DNA from: Rhodopseudomonas sp. BAL398 | Lineage (GTDB): Bacteria > Pseudomonadota > Alphaproteobacteria > Rhizobiales > Xanthobacteraceae | DNA length: 64,000 nucleotides | Assembly (NCBI RefSeq): GCF_033001325.1 | Contig: NZ_CP133111.1 | Location: 3,426,501-3,490,500, forward strand | Direction: 5' to 3' | Shown: in pieces, positions 37,037-46,773 of the stretch | How positions within the stretch are numbered: position 1 is the stretch's first letter | Layout of the letters: the number at the start of each line of letters is the position of its first letter | The notes under the pieces: generated by a model | The model's input: only the letters and a program-made list of their open reading frames with translations | The model's database searches: none | What the model was told of the DNA's origin: nothing | Translations under genes and position numbers: made by a program

Positions 37037-40000
37037 ATGTCGCGATTTTTCATCGACCGGCCGGTCTTCGCCTGGGTGATCGCCATCACCATCATGCTCG
37101 GCGGTCTGCTGGCGCTGCGTAGCCTGCCGGTGGCGAAATATCCACAGATCGCGCCGACCACGGTGCGGATCAGCGCATCCTATCCCGGCGCCGACGCCCA
37201 GACCGTGGAGAACTCGGTGACCAAGGTCATCGAACAGGGCATGACCGGGATCGATAATCTCGATTACATTACCTCGACCTCGACATCGACCGGACAGGCG
37301 CAGATCACGCTGACCTTCACCAGCGCCGCCAATCCCGACGTCGCGCAGATGCAGGTGCAGAACAAGCTGCAACTCGTCACCGCGCTGCTGCCGCAGATCG
37401 TGCAGAACACCGGGCTGTCGGTGACCAAATCCTCCACCGGCTTCCTGATGGTGATCGGCTTCGTCTCCACCGACGGCAAGCTGTCCTCGACCGATCTGGC
37501 GGACTACGTCAACAGCTCGCTGAACGACACGCTGAAGCGGATCGACGGCGTCGGCGACACCCAATTGTTCGGCGCCGGCTACGCGATGCGGATCTGGCTC
37601 GATCCGGACAAGCTGGCCAAATACGCGCTGATGCCGAGCGACGTCAGCAGCGCGATCGAGGCGCAGAACACCCAGGTTTCGGCCGGCCAGCTCGGCGGCC
37701 TGCCGGCCCGCAAGGGCCAGCAGCTCAACGCCACCGTCAACGCCCGCAGCCGACTGCAGACCGCCGATCAGTTCCGCAACATCATCCTGAAGAGCGCCAC
37801 CGACGGCTCGCTGGTGCGGCTCAATGACGTCGCCACCGTCGAACTCGGCGCCGAAAGCTACACCACGAGCGCGACCTATAACGGCATGCCGGCGGCCGGT
37901 CTCGCGGTCAATCTGGCGACCGGGGCCAACGCCATCAGCACCGCGGAGAATGTCCAGGCCACCATTGCCCGGTTGTCCCAGACCTTCCCGCAGGGCGTCA
38001 CCGTGGTCTATCCCTACGACACCACGCCGTTCGTGCGGCTGTCGATCGAAGAGGTGGTGAAGACGCTGATCGAGGCGATCGCGCTGGTGTTCGTGGTGAT
38101 GTTGGTGTTCCTGCAGAACATCCGCGCCACCATCATCCCGACCATCGCGGTGCCGGTGGTGTTGCTCGGCACCGTCGGCGTCCTGTCGATATTCGGCTAC
38201 TCGATCAATACGCTCACCATGTTCGCGATGGTGCTGGCGATCGGCCTGCTGGTCGACGACGCCATCGTGGTGGTCGAGAATGTCGAGCGGGTGATGCAGG
38301 AGGAAGGGCTGTCGCCCAAGGAGGCGACGCGCAAGTCGATGGACGAGATCACCGGCGCGCTGATCGGCATCGCCACGGTGCTGTCGGCGGTGTTCGTCCC
38401 GATGGCGTTTTTCGGCGGCTCGGTCGGCGTGATCTACCGGCAATTCTCGGTTACCATCGTGTCGGCGATGATCTTGTCGGTGATCGTCGCCTTGATCCTG
38501 ACGCCGGCTCTGTGCGCCACCATCCTGCGCCCGCCGCAGGCGCACGCGACCGGCAAGGGGCTGTTCGGCTGGTTCAACCGCAGCTTCGATCGCGGCGCGC
38601 AGGCCTATCGCCGCGGCGCGCAGGGCGTGATCGCCCGATCGCTGCGGTTCGGCCTGGTTTTCCTGGCGATCACGGTCGGAATGGGCGTGATCTTCGCGCG
38701 GCTGCCGAATTCGTTTCTGCCGCAGGAGGATCAGGGCATCCTGATCACCAGCGTCCAGCTGCCGGTCGGCGCCACCCAGGATCGCACGCTGCGGGTGCTC
38801 GACAAGGTTCGCGACTATTACACCAAGCAGGAAAAAGACGCCGTCGAAAGCGTATTCACCACCGCGGGCTTCGGCTTTTCCGGACAGGGCCAGAATATCG
38901 GCATCGCCTTCATCCGGCTGAAGCCGTTTGCGCAGCGCAAGGCCGCCGCAGTGTCGGCGCAGGCCATCGCCGGCCGCGCCATGGTGGCTTTCTCCAAGTT
39001 CAAGGACGGCCGGATTTTCGCGCTGGCGCCACCGGCGATCCAAGGCATGGGCACTTCCAACGGCTTCGACTTCTATCTGCAGGACATCAACGGCGCCGGC
39101 CATGACAGACTGGTCGAGGCCCGCAACGTTTTGCTGGCGAAGGCGGCGCAGAGCAAACAGCTCGCCAACACCCGTCCCAACGGCCAGGAAGACGAGCCGC
39201 AATATTCCATCACCATCGACCAGGAAAAGGCCAGCGCGCTCGGCGTAAGCCTGTCCGATATCAACAATACGCTGTCGACCGCCTGGGGCAGCGCCTATGT
39301 CAACGACTTCATCGACCGCGGCCGGGTCAAGAAAGTCTATCTGCAGTCCGACAAGGATTTCCGGATGCAGCCCGACGATCTAGGGCGCTGGTATGTGCGC
39401 AATTCGTCCAACGCAATGGTCCCGTTCTCGGCCTTTGCGTCCGGCCACTGGAGCTTCGGCTCGCCGCGGCTGGAGCGCTACAACGGCTCGTCGGCGGTCG
39501 AGATCCAGGGCGAGGCCGCCGCCGGGGTCAGTTCCGGCACCGCGATGGACGAGATCGATGCGCTGGTGAAGCAATTGCCCGCCGGCTTCGGACATGAATG
39601 GACCGGGCTGTCGGCGCAGGAACGGTTGTCGAGCAACCAGGCCAGCTCGCTCTATGCGATCTCGGTGGTGGTGGTGTTTCTATGCCTGGCGGCGCTCTAT
39701 GAGAGCTGGTCGATTCCGCTCGGCGTGATGCTGGCGGTGCCGATCGGCATCTTCGGCGCGTTGCTGGCGGCGCTGCTGTTCGGGCAGACCAACGACGTCT
39801 ATTTCAAGGTCGGATTGCTGACCACGATCGGGTTGGCGGCCAAGAACGCCATTCTGATCATCGAATTCGCCCTGGAGCGGCAGGCGGCCGGCTCGCCCCT
39901 GGTCGAGGCGACGCTGGACGCGGCGCGGCAGCGGTTGCGGCCGATCCTGATGACGTCGTTCGCGTTCATTCTCGGGGTGACGCCGCTGGCGATCGCGTCA

Positions 40001-40180
40001 GGCGCCGGTTCGGGCGCGCAGAACTCGATCGGCATCGGGGTGATGGGCGGCATGATCGCCGCCACCGCGCTCGGCATCTTCTTCGTGCCGCTGCTGTTCG
40101 TGCTGGTGCGCCGCCTGTTCAAGGGCAAGACGGTGCCGACCGAAACGCCGCTTGTCGATCCGACGACGGGGCCGACGTGA
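37037..40180 (+). CDS. RND multidrug efflux permease, AcrB/HAE1 type
   Basis: 1047 residues. It has the usual start [21 protein letters not shown], twelve membrane helices and two large periplasmic loops. Recognisable parts are [19 protein letters not shown], the proton-relay aspartates in [35 protein letters not shown], and the second half's [16 protein letters not shown]. It exports amphiphilic compounds with the lipoprotein adaptor just upstream; an outer-membrane TolC partner is not in this window. Its stop is three bases from the convergent methyltransferase stop. Confidence 0.96.
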   Translation: MSRFFIDRPVFAWVIAITIMLGGLLALRSLPVAKYPQIAPTTVRISASYPGADAQTVENSVTKVIEQGMTGIDNLDYITSTSTSTGQAQITLTFTSAANPDVAQMQVQNKLQLVTALLPQIVQNTGLSVTKSSTGFLMVIGFVSTDGKLSSTDLADYVNSSLNDTLKRIDGVGDTQLFGAGYAMRIWLDPDKLAKYALMPSDVSSAIEAQNTQVSAGQLGGLPARKGQQLNATVNARSRLQTADQFRNIILKSATDGSLVRLNDVATVELGAESYTTSATYNGMPAAGLAVNLATGANAISTAENVQATIARLSQTFPQGVTVVYPYDTTPFVRLSIEEVVKTLIEAIALVFVVMLVFLQNIRATIIPTIAVPVVLLGTVGVLSIFGYSINTLTMFAMVLAIGLLVDDAIVVVENVERVMQEEGLSPKEATRKSMDEITGALIGIATVLSAVFVPMAFFGGSVGVIYRQFSVTIVSAMILSVIVALILTPALCATILRPPQAHATGKGLFGWFNRSFDRGAQAYRRGAQGVIARSLRFGLVFLAITVGMGVIFARLPNSFLPQEDQGILITSVQLPVGATQDRTLRVLDKVRDYYTKQEKDAVESVFTTAGFGFSGQGQNIGIAFIRLKPFAQRKAAAVSAQAIAGRAMVAFSKFKDGRIFALAPPAIQGMGTSNGFDFYLQDINGAGHDRLVEARNVLLAKAAQSKQLANTRPNGQEDEPQYSITIDQEKASALGVSLSDINNTLSTAWGSAYVNDFIDRGRVKKVYLQSDKDFRMQPDDLGRWYVRNSSNAMVPFSAFASGHWSFGSPRLERYNGSSAVEIQGEAAAGVSSGTAMDEIDALVKQLPAGFGHEWTGLSAQERLSSNQASSLYAISVVVVFLCLAALYESWSIPLGVMLAVPIGIFGALLAALLFGQTNDVYFKVGLLTTIGLAAKNAILIIEFALERQAAGSPLVEATLDAARQRLRPILMTSFAFILGVTPLAIASGAGSGAQNSIGIGVMGGMIAATALGIFFVPLLFVLVRRLFKGKTVPTETPLVDPTTGPT

Positions 40181-40183
40181 CAT

Positions 40184-40804
40184 TTACGCCGGTTTTCGCG
40201 CCACGATGTAGGGACCGTGGGGATTGCTACCGAACACGCGCTCGTCCTCGATGACGAAGCCGGCGTCGATCATGGCCTGGCGCAGCGCCGGTCGCGTCAG
40301 CGCGTTGACCGGCGGAAACAGGCCGAGGCCGCGCAGCACGGCGAACAGGGCGCGCAGCGCCAGCCTCATCTCGGCGAAGCACCAGGTCTTGGTGATCAGC
40401 ACGCCGCCGGGCCGCAGATTTGCGTGGATGCGGGCCAGCGTCGCGGGCAGGTCGTCGACCAGATGCAGCAGCTGGAACGCGGCGATGGCGTCGAATGGAC
40501 CGCCGTCGAATGCGGTCTTGGCATCGGCGAGGACGAAGCTGAGATTGTCCGGCGCCGGCTTGGCGCGGGCGATGCGCAACATCTCGGCGGAGAAGTCGGT
40601 CGCGATCCACTCCGCCACGCAGGGCGCGAGCCGGATCGCGGTCCCGCCAGTGCCGCAGCCAAGCTCCAGCACCCGATCGGAGGCGCGCAGCCGGCCGGCG
40701 GCGTCGGCCAGCATCGCCTCATAGGCCGCCTCGTCCTTGATCGGCCGCGCGGCATAGCGCTCGGCGATGCGGTCCCAGAAGCGGACGTGTCGGGCCTGGA
40801 CCAT
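40184..40804 (-). CDS. Class I SAM-dependent methyltransferase
   Basis: 206 residues with a Rossmann-like SAM fold: motif I VLELGCGTGGTAIRLA, EWIATDFSAEMLRIARAK, the acidic loop FVLADAKTAF and FQLLHLVDDLPATLARIHANLRPGGVLITKT. It resembles the UbiE/small-molecule group; substrate is unknown. Convergent with the RND permease gene. Confidence 0.87.
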   Translation of the reverse strand: MVQARHVRFWDRIAERYAARPIKDEAAYEAMLADAAGRLRASDRVLELGCGTGGTAIRLAPCVAEWIATDFSAEMLRIARAKPAPDNLSFVLADAKTAFDGGPFDAIAAFQLLHLVDDLPATLARIHANLRPGGVLITKTWCFAEMRLALRALFAVLRGLGLFPPVNALTRPALRQAMIDAGFVIEDERVFGSNPHGPYIVARKPA

Positions 40805-41074
40805 CGCGGGCTCTCCAGATTGACGATTAGAGATCGGTTCGAACTGGGCCCGGCCCCGGATTGCCGCCGCGCGGCAGGCGTCATGCTGCGTAGCCCCCGA
40901 CCGGCGGCGGCGTCTGTGATGATGTCACCGCAGCCCGTGACCGCCGGCGGGCTGTGGACAACGGGGACAAGTCGCGGGCGATTCGGTCTCCTCATTGGCG
41001 CCAGAATCGCGCGGAAATTCCGCCGCAATCCCGGGCGGAGATCGGATTGGTACAATGGCAACCGGGGATGGGCC

Positions 41075-41248
41075 ATGGGTAGCGAGTTGGATAGGCAAAT
41101 CGAGGAAATCGTCGCGGCCTGCGACGGCAATCTGCAAGGCGCGCTACGCGCGCTGATGCTGGTCAATGCACAGTTGGAATTCGAGGTCGAGCGGCTGCAG
41201 GCCAAGGCCTGCGACCAGGCCTGCATCGCCGGACGGTCGTTGCATTAG
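41075..41248 (+). CDS. Small acidic helical protein (57 aa)
   Basis: 57 residues: MGSELDRQIEEIVAACDGNL followed by ALRALMLVNAQLEFEVERLQAKACDQACIAGRSLH. The pattern of charged and hydrophobic residues is that of a real helical protein and is unlike the Arg/Pro-rich chance frames nearby. Three cysteines are present. A gggg ribosome-binding site lies about 8 bases ahead of the ATG. No function is known to me. Confidence 0.65.
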   Translation: MGSELDRQIEEIVAACDGNLQGALRALMLVNAQLEFEVERLQAKACDQACIAGRSLH

Positions 41249-41281
41249 AGCGGCCTGAAGCGCACCCGACTGACACCGTGG

Positions 41282-41324
41282 CCTCATGGTTCGAGACGGC
41301 GCTGCGCGCCTCCTCACCATGAGG
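41282..41324. repeat. CCTCATGG palindromic repeat, family D (intact copy)
   Basis: cctcatggttcgagacggc then gcgcctcctcaccatgagg: outer arms CCTCATGG/CCATGAGG are perfectly complementary. Two decayed relatives lie at 45316-45356 and 46365-46398. It lies between two converging genes. Confidence 0.8.
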
Positions 41325-41350
41325 GAACCTCACGTCATCATGAGGACAGC

Positions 41351-41569
41351 TTACGCCTTCTTCAGGAATTCGGTGCGCAGCACCAGGCCCTTGACCTTGT
41401 CGGTGCGGCCTTCGATTTCGGCGGGATCGTCGGTGAGGCGGATGCCGCGGATCATGGTGCCGCGCTTGAGCACGGTGGACGAGCCCTTCAGCTTCAAATC
41501 CTTGATCAGCGTGACGGTGTCGCCATCGGCGAGCAGCGCGCCGTTGGAATCCTTGACCTTGATATCCAT
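41351..41569 (-). CDS. PhnA/YjdM C-terminal domain protein
   Basis: 72 residues: MDIKVKDSNGALLADGDTVT, then LIKDLKLKGSSTVLKRGT and VKGLVLRTEFLKKA. This matches the SH3-like C-terminal domain of E. coli YjdM (formerly PhnA); the N-terminal zinc ribbon of YjdM is absent, as in many alphaproteobacterial versions. Despite older names there is no evidence that it hydrolyses phosphonoacetate. Confidence 0.88.
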   Translation of the reverse strand: MDIKVKDSNGALLADGDTVTLIKDLKLKGSSTVLKRGTMIRGIRLTDDPAEIEGRTDKVKGLVLRTEFLKKA

Positions 41570-41706
41570 GATGTGCCCCGGGCGTCGTGCGCCTTGAATG
41601 AAATGATCGGCGGCACCAAAGCCGAAACGGCGCGCCAAGGCAATGCGGCGACGCCGGCACGACGGCAAAGCGGGGCGGATTGCTCCGCCCCGCCGATCCG
41701 CAACGC

Positions 41707-42399
41707 TTAGAACTTGTAGGTGATGCCGGTGGCGATCAACCAGGGGTCGAGATTGACCTTGCCGCTGATCGGGGTGCCGTTGGCCAGGGTGCCGTTCCAT
41801 TCCGGACGCAGCCACAGCTTCTTGACGTCGACGTTCCAGCCCCAGTTCTTGGTGACCATATAGTCGAAGCCGACCTGCACCACCGGCGCCGCGGCGTCCT
41901 TGAGGTGACTGTCGATTACCGTGCCGCCGGCGGCGGACTGGCTGAAGAAGAAGGTGTAGTTCACGCCGGCGCCGACATAGGGCTTGAACGCGCCGAACTG
42001 GGTGAAGTGATATTGCAGGGTCAGGGTCGGCGGCAGCAGCCAGGCCTTGCCGACATCGATGCCGGCCAGCGTGCCGGCGCCGGAGACGGAATGCTTGGTG
42101 ACGCCGAGAATCAGTTCAGCCGCGATGTTGCGGGTGAAGAAATAGGAGATGTCGAGCTCGGGGACCACGGTGTCGGAGGTCTTCAGGTCCGAACCCGGCA
42201 CCTGATCGACAACACCGGAATTGCGGGTCACGACGCCAAGCGCGCGCAGGCGGATCATCCAGGGATTCCAGACTTCGGGCGGCTGCGCCTTGAAATAGGG
42301 CGCCGCGGCCATGTCGGCGGCCTGCGCGGTGGCGACGAAACCAGCTAGGCCGGTCGCCACCAGAAGCGAGGCAGCCACGGATGTTAGTGTTGCTTTCAT
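41707..42399 (-). CDS. ompW: OmpW-family outer-membrane protein
   Basis: 230 residues from MKATLTSVAASLLVATGLAG, a signal peptide cleaved near AQAAD. The mature part is a small beta barrel with family features: WMIRLRALGV, the DTVVPELDISYFFTRNIAAEL segment, LPPTLTLQYHF and FKPYVGAGVNYTFFF, ending in a terminal phenylalanine (GITYKF). OmpW channels small hydrophobic molecules and is controlled by oxygen in several bacteria. An FNR/FixK-type box lies 71 bases upstream of the ATG. Confidence 0.92.
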   Translation of the reverse strand: MKATLTSVAASLLVATGLAGFVATAQAADMAAAPYFKAQPPEVWNPWMIRLRALGVVTRNSGVVDQVPGSDLKTSDTVVPELDISYFFTRNIAAELILGVTKHSVSGAGTLAGIDVGKAWLLPPTLTLQYHFTQFGAFKPYVGAGVNYTFFFSQSAAGGTVIDSHLKDAAAPVVQVGFDYMVTKNWGWNVDVKKLWLRPEWNGTLANGTPISGKVNLDPWLIATGITYKF

Positions 42400-42469
42400 A
42401 TGAGACCCCAATCGTCAGCCGAACGAGCTCGGCGTGGCCGGCAGAGAAGCCGGATGGGGTCACCAAAGA

Positions 42470-42483
42470 TTGATCTCGATCAA
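42470..42483. promoter_or_regulatory. FNR/FixK-type box upstream of ompW
   Basis: TTGATCTCGATCAA is a perfect match to the TTGAT-N4-ATCAA palindrome recognised by FNR and FixK. Its centre is about 77 bases before the ompW ATG, suitable for a class II activated promoter, and it points to low-oxygen induction. Confidence 0.8.
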
Positions 42484-42547
42484 ATCGACACGGAACCGGC
42501 GCCGATCGCATCGCCCTGTTGCAGATTTGACACAGATGCCGCCGCGA

Positions 42548-42808
42548 CTATTGCGGCGGATGGTTGAGCATGAATTCGCCGAGATTGCGCTGGGCCCGGT
42601 TGGCGCGGGTCAGGGCATTGCTGCGCTGGACATCGCGATCCTTGCGGCAGGCGACATATTGCGACGATCCCACCGCGACATTGTTGGCGCGGCAGAACGC
42701 ATCGTCGTCGCCGAGCTCGGCCGAGGCCGGAAGGTCGTAGCGCGAGGCGCAGGCCGACAGCGCCAAAGCGGCGGTCAGGATGATCAGAACTTTGGGGGTC
42801 AGCGACAT
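42548..42808 (-). CDS. Small lipoprotein of unknown function
   Basis: 86 residues. The signal VLIILTAALALSACASRYDL has the lipobox LSAC, so the mature protein is lipid-anchored at Cys20. The remainder (DDDAFCRANNVAVGSSQYVACRKDRDVQR...) has two further cysteines and ends in FMLNHPPQ. The pattern is common among small alphaproteobacterial lipoproteins. Its function is unknown. Confidence 0.85.
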   Translation of the reverse strand: MSLTPKVLIILTAALALSACASRYDLPASAELGDDDAFCRANNVAVGSSQYVACRKDRDVQRSNALTRANRAQRNLGEFMLNHPPQ

Positions 42809-42964
42809 CGTATCCTTGGCCTGGCTTATCAGAACGAAGCGAATCGGCAGCGCGGCGCGCCGACCGCTCCCGATCGGAGCGGCCCAGCAAACCGCGACTG
42901 TTTAGCCCGGATTACGGAGTTTGTAAGTCTCGACTTTGCAACACTTGGAGCTGAGAAGCTCGGA

Positions 42965-43167
42965 CCTGAGAGCCTGACTGAAAAAGCGATCAACAAAACG
43001 AGGCCTTCAAGGCCGTCATTGCGAGGAGCTGTTGCGACGAAGCATTCCAGTCCTTGCTTGGCGCTCCTGGATTGCTTCGCGCTCGGACGGCGCGATGCGC
43101 CGTCCCCGGCTCGCAATGACGAAATCAAACCAGCTTTTACAGGCTTCTTTTCAGTCAGCCTGTGAGG
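42965..43167 (+). mobile_element. MITE-like element, family A copy 2 (most complete)
   Basis: Left end cctgagagcctgactgaaaa (42965) and right end cttttcagtcagcctgtgagg (about 43147-43167) are inverted repeats. The core gtcattgcgaggagc ... ctcgcaatgac is 43015-43120. About 200 bases, no coding capacity, between the 3' end of prpE and the lipoprotein gene's upstream region. The gap 42809-43184 holds nothing else. Confidence 0.85.
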
Positions 43168-43184
43168 CTTTGACTCTGCCCCCC

Positions 43185-45095
43185 TCAGCCATGCCCCTTC
43201 AGGGCGTCGGTGATTTCGTCCAGCACCTTGGGATCCTCGATGGTGGCGGGCATCGCCCATTCGTCGCCATCGGCGATTTTCTTGATGGTGCCGCGGAGGA
43301 TTTTTCCCGAGCGGGTTTTCGGCAGCCGCGGCACGGTGATCGCCAGCTTGAACGCCGCCACCGGGCCGAGCTTGTCGCGCACCAGCTTGACGATCTCCTT
43401 TTCGATCTCGGCGGGATCGCGGGTGACGCCGGTTTTCAGCACGATCAAGCCGCAGGGCACCTCGCCCTTGATCGGATCGTTGATGCCGAGCACGGCGCAT
43501 TCGGCGACATCCGGATGCGAGGCCAGAATCTCTTCCATGCCGCCGGTCGAGAGCCGGTGGCCGGCGACATTGATGATGTCGTCGGTGCGGCCCATCACGA
43601 AGACGTAGCCGTCATCGTCGATATAGCCGGCGTCCGAGGTCTTGTAGTAGCCCGGATAGTCGACGAAATAGCTCTCCTTGCAGCGCTCGTCCTGCTCCCA
43701 CAGCGTCGGCAGATTGCCGGGCGGCAGCGGCAGCTTGATCACGATCGAGCCCATGGTGCCGGCCGGCACCGGCTTGGCGCCCTCGTCGACCACGCGGATG
43801 TCGTAGCCCGGCATCGGCACCGTCGGCGAGCCATGCTTGACCGGCAACACGCCGAGCCCGACCGGATTGCCGGCGATGCACCAGCCGGTCTCGGTCTGCC
43901 ACCAATGGTCGATCACCGGCACTTTGAGCTGCTGTTCGGCCCATTCCACCGTCGGCGGATCGGCGCGCTCGCCGGCCAGGAACAAGGTGCGCAGCTTCGA
44001 CAAATCGTATTTGCGGATGAAACTGCCGTCCGGGTCTTCCTTGCGGATGGCGCGGAACGCGGTCGGCGCGGTGAACAACGCGACCGCGCCGTGCTCGGCG
44101 ATCACCCGCCAGAACGCGCCGGCGTCGGGCGTGCCGATCGGCTTGCCCTCATACATGATCGAGGTCGCGCCATGGATCAGCGGGCCGTAGATGATGTAGC
44201 TGTGGCCAACCACCCAGCCGATGTCGGAGGCGCACCACCAGACCTCGCCGGGCTTGACGCCGTACAGATTGAACATCGACCATTTCAGCGCCACCAGATG
44301 GCCGCCATTGTCGCGGACCACGCCCTTCGGCTTGCCGGTGGTGCCGGAGGTGTAGAGAATATACAGCGGGTCGGTGGCTGCGACCGCGACACAATCAGCC
44401 TTCTTGCCGGCGGCGATCGCGGCGCCGCGCAGCGTGGTCCAGTCATGGTCGCGACCGGCGGTGAGCTCGCAATCCTGCTGCGGACGCTTCAGGACGATGC
44501 AGGCGCCGGGCTGGGCGCTCGACAGACGGATCGCCTCGTCGAGCAGCGGCTTGTACTGTACGATGCGGCCGGGCTCGATGCCGCAGCTCGCTGAGACGAT
44601 CAGCTTCGGCTTGGCGTCGTCGATCCTTGTCGCCAGTTCTTTCGCCGCGAAGCCGCCGAACACCACCGAATGCACCGCGCCGATCCGCGCGCAGGCCAGC
44701 ATCGCTACCATCGCTTCCGGCACCATCGGCATATAGAGAAGGACGCGGTCGCCCTTGACGACGCCGAAATCCTGCATCACCGCCGCGAAGGTCGCGACCT
44801 CGTGCAGCATCTGCGCATAGGTGTATTTGGTGATCGAATTGGTCAGCGGCGAATCGTGGATCAGCGCCAGCTGATCGGCGCGGCCACCGGCGACGTGGCG
44901 GTCGAGCGCGTTGTAGCAGGTATTGACCAGGGCGCCGGCGAACCAGCGGCCGTAGAGGCCGAGCGAGGCATCGAACACCTTGTCGGCCGGCTTGATCCAG
45001 TCGATCTCGCGCGCCGCCTCGCCCCAGAACCCTTCGGGGTCGGCCAGCGAACGGGCATGAACCTCGTAATAGCGGCTCTTGTCATGGATATTCAT
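43185..45095 (-). CDS. prpE: Propionyl-CoA synthetase (PrpE-like)
   Basis: 636 residues, an AMP-forming acyl-CoA ligase of the acetyl-/propionyl-CoA synthetase group. Motifs: YILYTSGTTGKPKGV (AMP loop), WWCASDIGWVVGHSY, DHWWQTETGW, GYYKTSDAGYIDDDGYVFVMGRTDDIINVAGHRLS and the C-terminal catalytic lysine in PKTRSGKILRGT. The opening SRYYEVHARSLADPEGFWGEAA is that of PrpE. The DHWWQTETG with following residues favours short-chain acids; propionate is inferred. I start at MNIHDKSRYY (45095); the frame is open 22 codons further. Confidence 0.9.
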   Translation of the reverse strand: MNIHDKSRYYEVHARSLADPEGFWGEAAREIDWIKPADKVFDASLGLYGRWFAGALVNTCYNALDRHVAGGRADQLALIHDSPLTNSITKYTYAQMLHEVATFAAVMQDFGVVKGDRVLLYMPMVPEAMVAMLACARIGAVHSVVFGGFAAKELATRIDDAKPKLIVSASCGIEPGRIVQYKPLLDEAIRLSSAQPGACIVLKRPQQDCELTAGRDHDWTTLRGAAIAAGKKADCVAVAATDPLYILYTSGTTGKPKGVVRDNGGHLVALKWSMFNLYGVKPGEVWWCASDIGWVVGHSYIIYGPLIHGATSIMYEGKPIGTPDAGAFWRVIAEHGAVALFTAPTAFRAIRKEDPDGSFIRKYDLSKLRTLFLAGERADPPTVEWAEQQLKVPVIDHWWQTETGWCIAGNPVGLGVLPVKHGSPTVPMPGYDIRVVDEGAKPVPAGTMGSIVIKLPLPPGNLPTLWEQDERCKESYFVDYPGYYKTSDAGYIDDDGYVFVMGRTDDIINVAGHRLSTGGMEEILASHPDVAECAVLGINDPIKGEVPCGLIVLKTGVTRDPAEIEKEIVKLVRDKLGPVAAFKLAITVPRLPKTRSGKILRGTIKKIADGDEWAMPATIEDPKVLDEITDALKGHG

Positions 45096-45284
45096 GGCGT
45101 CGCGCTCCCAAATCTTGCTGGCGGTTTGCCGCCATGTCCCGCTTTTAACGGGCCATGACAACCCCGCCTTTGTTCCTAATCAAGGAAAATCGCGAGCCGG
45201 GGCCGCGGCCGGGCGCATTGTGGTAGCGGGCTCGGGTATTTTCAGGGCGAAAACGCCCTGCCCTCCGGACCGGTCAATGGCCGC

Positions 45285-45313
45285 GGCCGCGACGCCCGCG
45301 GCGGGTCGCGGCC
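45285..45313. repeat. GC-rich hairpin upstream of prpE
   Basis: GGCCGCGAC (45285-45293) and GTCGCGGCC (45305-45313) form a perfect 9-base stem with an 11-base loop. It lies in the 269-base gap between prpE and the SDR gene, next to the decayed family D repeat; it might end transcription of the SDR gene but has no T-tract. Confidence 0.6.
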
Positions 45314-45315
45314 GG

Positions 45316-45356
45316 TCATGCTCACGGCTCGAGGCGGCGCACCGCCTCGCCATGAG
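45316..45356. repeat. CCTCATGG palindromic repeat, family D (decayed copy)
   Basis: tcatgctcacggctcgaggc then accgcctcgccatgag, with inner arms GAGGCGG/CCGCCTC intact and the outer arms altered. Compared with 41282-41324 it keeps the order of motifs but is diverged. Confidence 0.55.
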
Positions 45357-45364
45357 CGCGGCTG

Positions 45365-46168
45365 CTAACTCACCTTCAGCGTCAAGCCGCCATCGACCAC
45401 CAGTTCGATCCCGGTGACATATTTCGATTCGTCGCAGGCCAGAAACAGCGCCGCATTGGCGACATCCCAGGCATCGCCCATATGGCCCATCGGCACCTGG
45501 GCGTCGCGGGTGCGCCACATCGCCTCGACGTCGCCATCGGCGTAGCTGGCCGCAAGGCCGGCGGAATGCGCCACCATCGGGGTCTTCATCAGCCCGGGCA
45601 GGATGCAATTGACGCGGATGTTCTGCGAGGCGAATTCGACCGCGGTGGTGCGGGTCATCTGATTCATCGCGGCCTTGGACGCCGCATAGGTGACGTAGGA
45701 CACCCCGGTATGGCGGATCGAGGCGACCGACGAAATATTGATGATCGAGCCGCCGCCCTGGCGCTGCATCACCTGGATGACATGCTTCATCGCCAGGAAC
45801 GCACTTTTGAGATTGACCGCGAATACCCGGTCCCAATCGGCCTCGGAGACGTCGACCACGCCGCCGGTCTCGGCGATGCCGACATTGTTGTCGAGCACGT
45901 CGATCCGCCCATAGGTGCGCAGGCAGGTCGCCACCATCGCCTCGACCTCGTCGCCGCGCGACACGTCGGCGGTAAAGGCAGAGGCGGTGCCGCCCTCACT
46001 GGCGATATAATCGACGGTCTGCTGCGCGGCGGTGCCGTTGCGGTCGACGCAGAACACCTGCGCGCCGGCGCGGGCGAAGGTCACCGCGGTCGCTCTGCCA
46101 TTACCCCAGCCCGGGCCGATCGAGCCGGCTCCCACGACCAGCGCGACTTTACCTTTTAGACGTTGCAT
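45365..46168 (-). CDS. Short-chain dehydrogenase/reductase
   Basis: 267 residues. The nucleotide loop is VVGAGSIGPGWGNGRATAVTFA, an SDR variant with an insertion (GAGSIGPGWGNG instead of TGxxxGxG). Catalytic elements follow the classical order: NNVGIAE, SIINISSVASIRH, then Tyr and Lys in YVTYAASKAAMNQ, and a C-terminal ELVVDGGLTLKVS. Likely an NAD(P)-dependent oxidoreductase of an alcohol/ketone or acyl intermediate; substrate unknown. The start MQRLKGKVALVVGAG at 46168 is the family start; the open frame reaches to 46246. Confidence 0.92.
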   Translation of the reverse strand: MQRLKGKVALVVGAGSIGPGWGNGRATAVTFARAGAQVFCVDRNGTAAQQTVDYIASEGGTASAFTADVSRGDEVEAMVATCLRTYGRIDVLDNNVGIAETGGVVDVSEADWDRVFAVNLKSAFLAMKHVIQVMQRQGGGSIINISSVASIRHTGVSYVTYAASKAAMNQMTRTTAVEFASQNIRVNCILPGLMKTPMVAHSAGLAASYADGDVEAMWRTRDAQVPMGHMGDAWDVANAALFLACDESKYVTGIELVVDGGLTLKVS

Positions 46169-46364
46169 TGATATCCCCCATCGAATCCCAGGGCCTTGTA
46201 GCCCGGATGTCGCTGTTGCGAAATACCGCGACAAGTTAGTCCGCACCTCATGCTGAGAGGCTGAAACGACGAGTTTGCAGGCCTGGTTCGATTAATTCCT
46301 TTCAGTCAAGAACCAGGTACCGCACGATTGCGCGACGCCGCAAAGGATGAGGATGAACATGCCC

Positions 46365-46398
46365 GATGGTTCACGGCGTTTCACGCTTCCTCACCATC
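46365..46398. repeat. CCTCATGG palindromic repeat, family D (decayed copy)
   Basis: gatggttcacggcgtttcac then gcttcctcaccatc; relates to the 41282-41324 copy by shared ATGGTTC and CTCACCAT arms. It abuts the 3' end of the DUF1850 gene. Confidence 0.5.
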
Positions 46399-46773
46399 TC
46401 ACGACGGGCAGGCACTCATCCGGGTGACGTGGACGCCAACCGGATGGCCGAGAATCTCCGACAGCGTGCGGCAATGGCCGCCCGCGCATAGCCGCCATTC
46501 GCCGGCCATGGTGGAATTGCCGAGCAGCACTTCGGGCAACGGCGGGCGATGCACCTGCCATTGAAACCAGCCGTCGACCAGGCGCGCCTCGGGCGGCGGC
46601 TCCATGCCGGCACCGGAGCCCTTGACCCTGGCTTGCACCAGTTCGAGTCCGGCCGGGGTGACCCGCCAATCCTCCTGCCAATCGATTTTCTCGATCGAAT
46701 GGGTCCAGACCAGCGTGAACGCCGCCAGCGCCAACGCCTTGGTGGCGCCGGCCGAGGCCAGGCACAGGCTCAC
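46399..46773 (-). CDS. DUF1850 protein associated with TRAP transporter
   Basis: 124 residues from a GTG that overlaps the stop of the TRAP permease gene by four bases (GTGA). It contains THSIEKIDWQEDWRVTPAGLELVQARVKGSGAGMEPP and a C-terminal half with two cysteines (LCAGGHCRTLSEILG). DUF1850 genes are regularly found beside fused TRAP permeases of the TAXI type. A short N-terminal hydrophobic segment could be a signal or anchor. Function unknown; a periplasmic partner of the transporter is a guess. Confidence 0.85.
   Translation of the reverse strand: MSLCLASAGATKALALAAFTLVWTHSIEKIDWQEDWRVTPAGLELVQARVKGSGAGMEPPPEARLVDGWFQWQVHRPPLPEVLLGNSTMAGEWRLCAGGHCRTLSEILGHPVGVHVTRMSACPS

Noticed and set aside
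36539-39202. Long minus-strand frame opposite the RND genes
   Set aside because: Same reason: it is the complement of the AcrA/AcrB genes, His/Arg/Gln-rich and without motifs.
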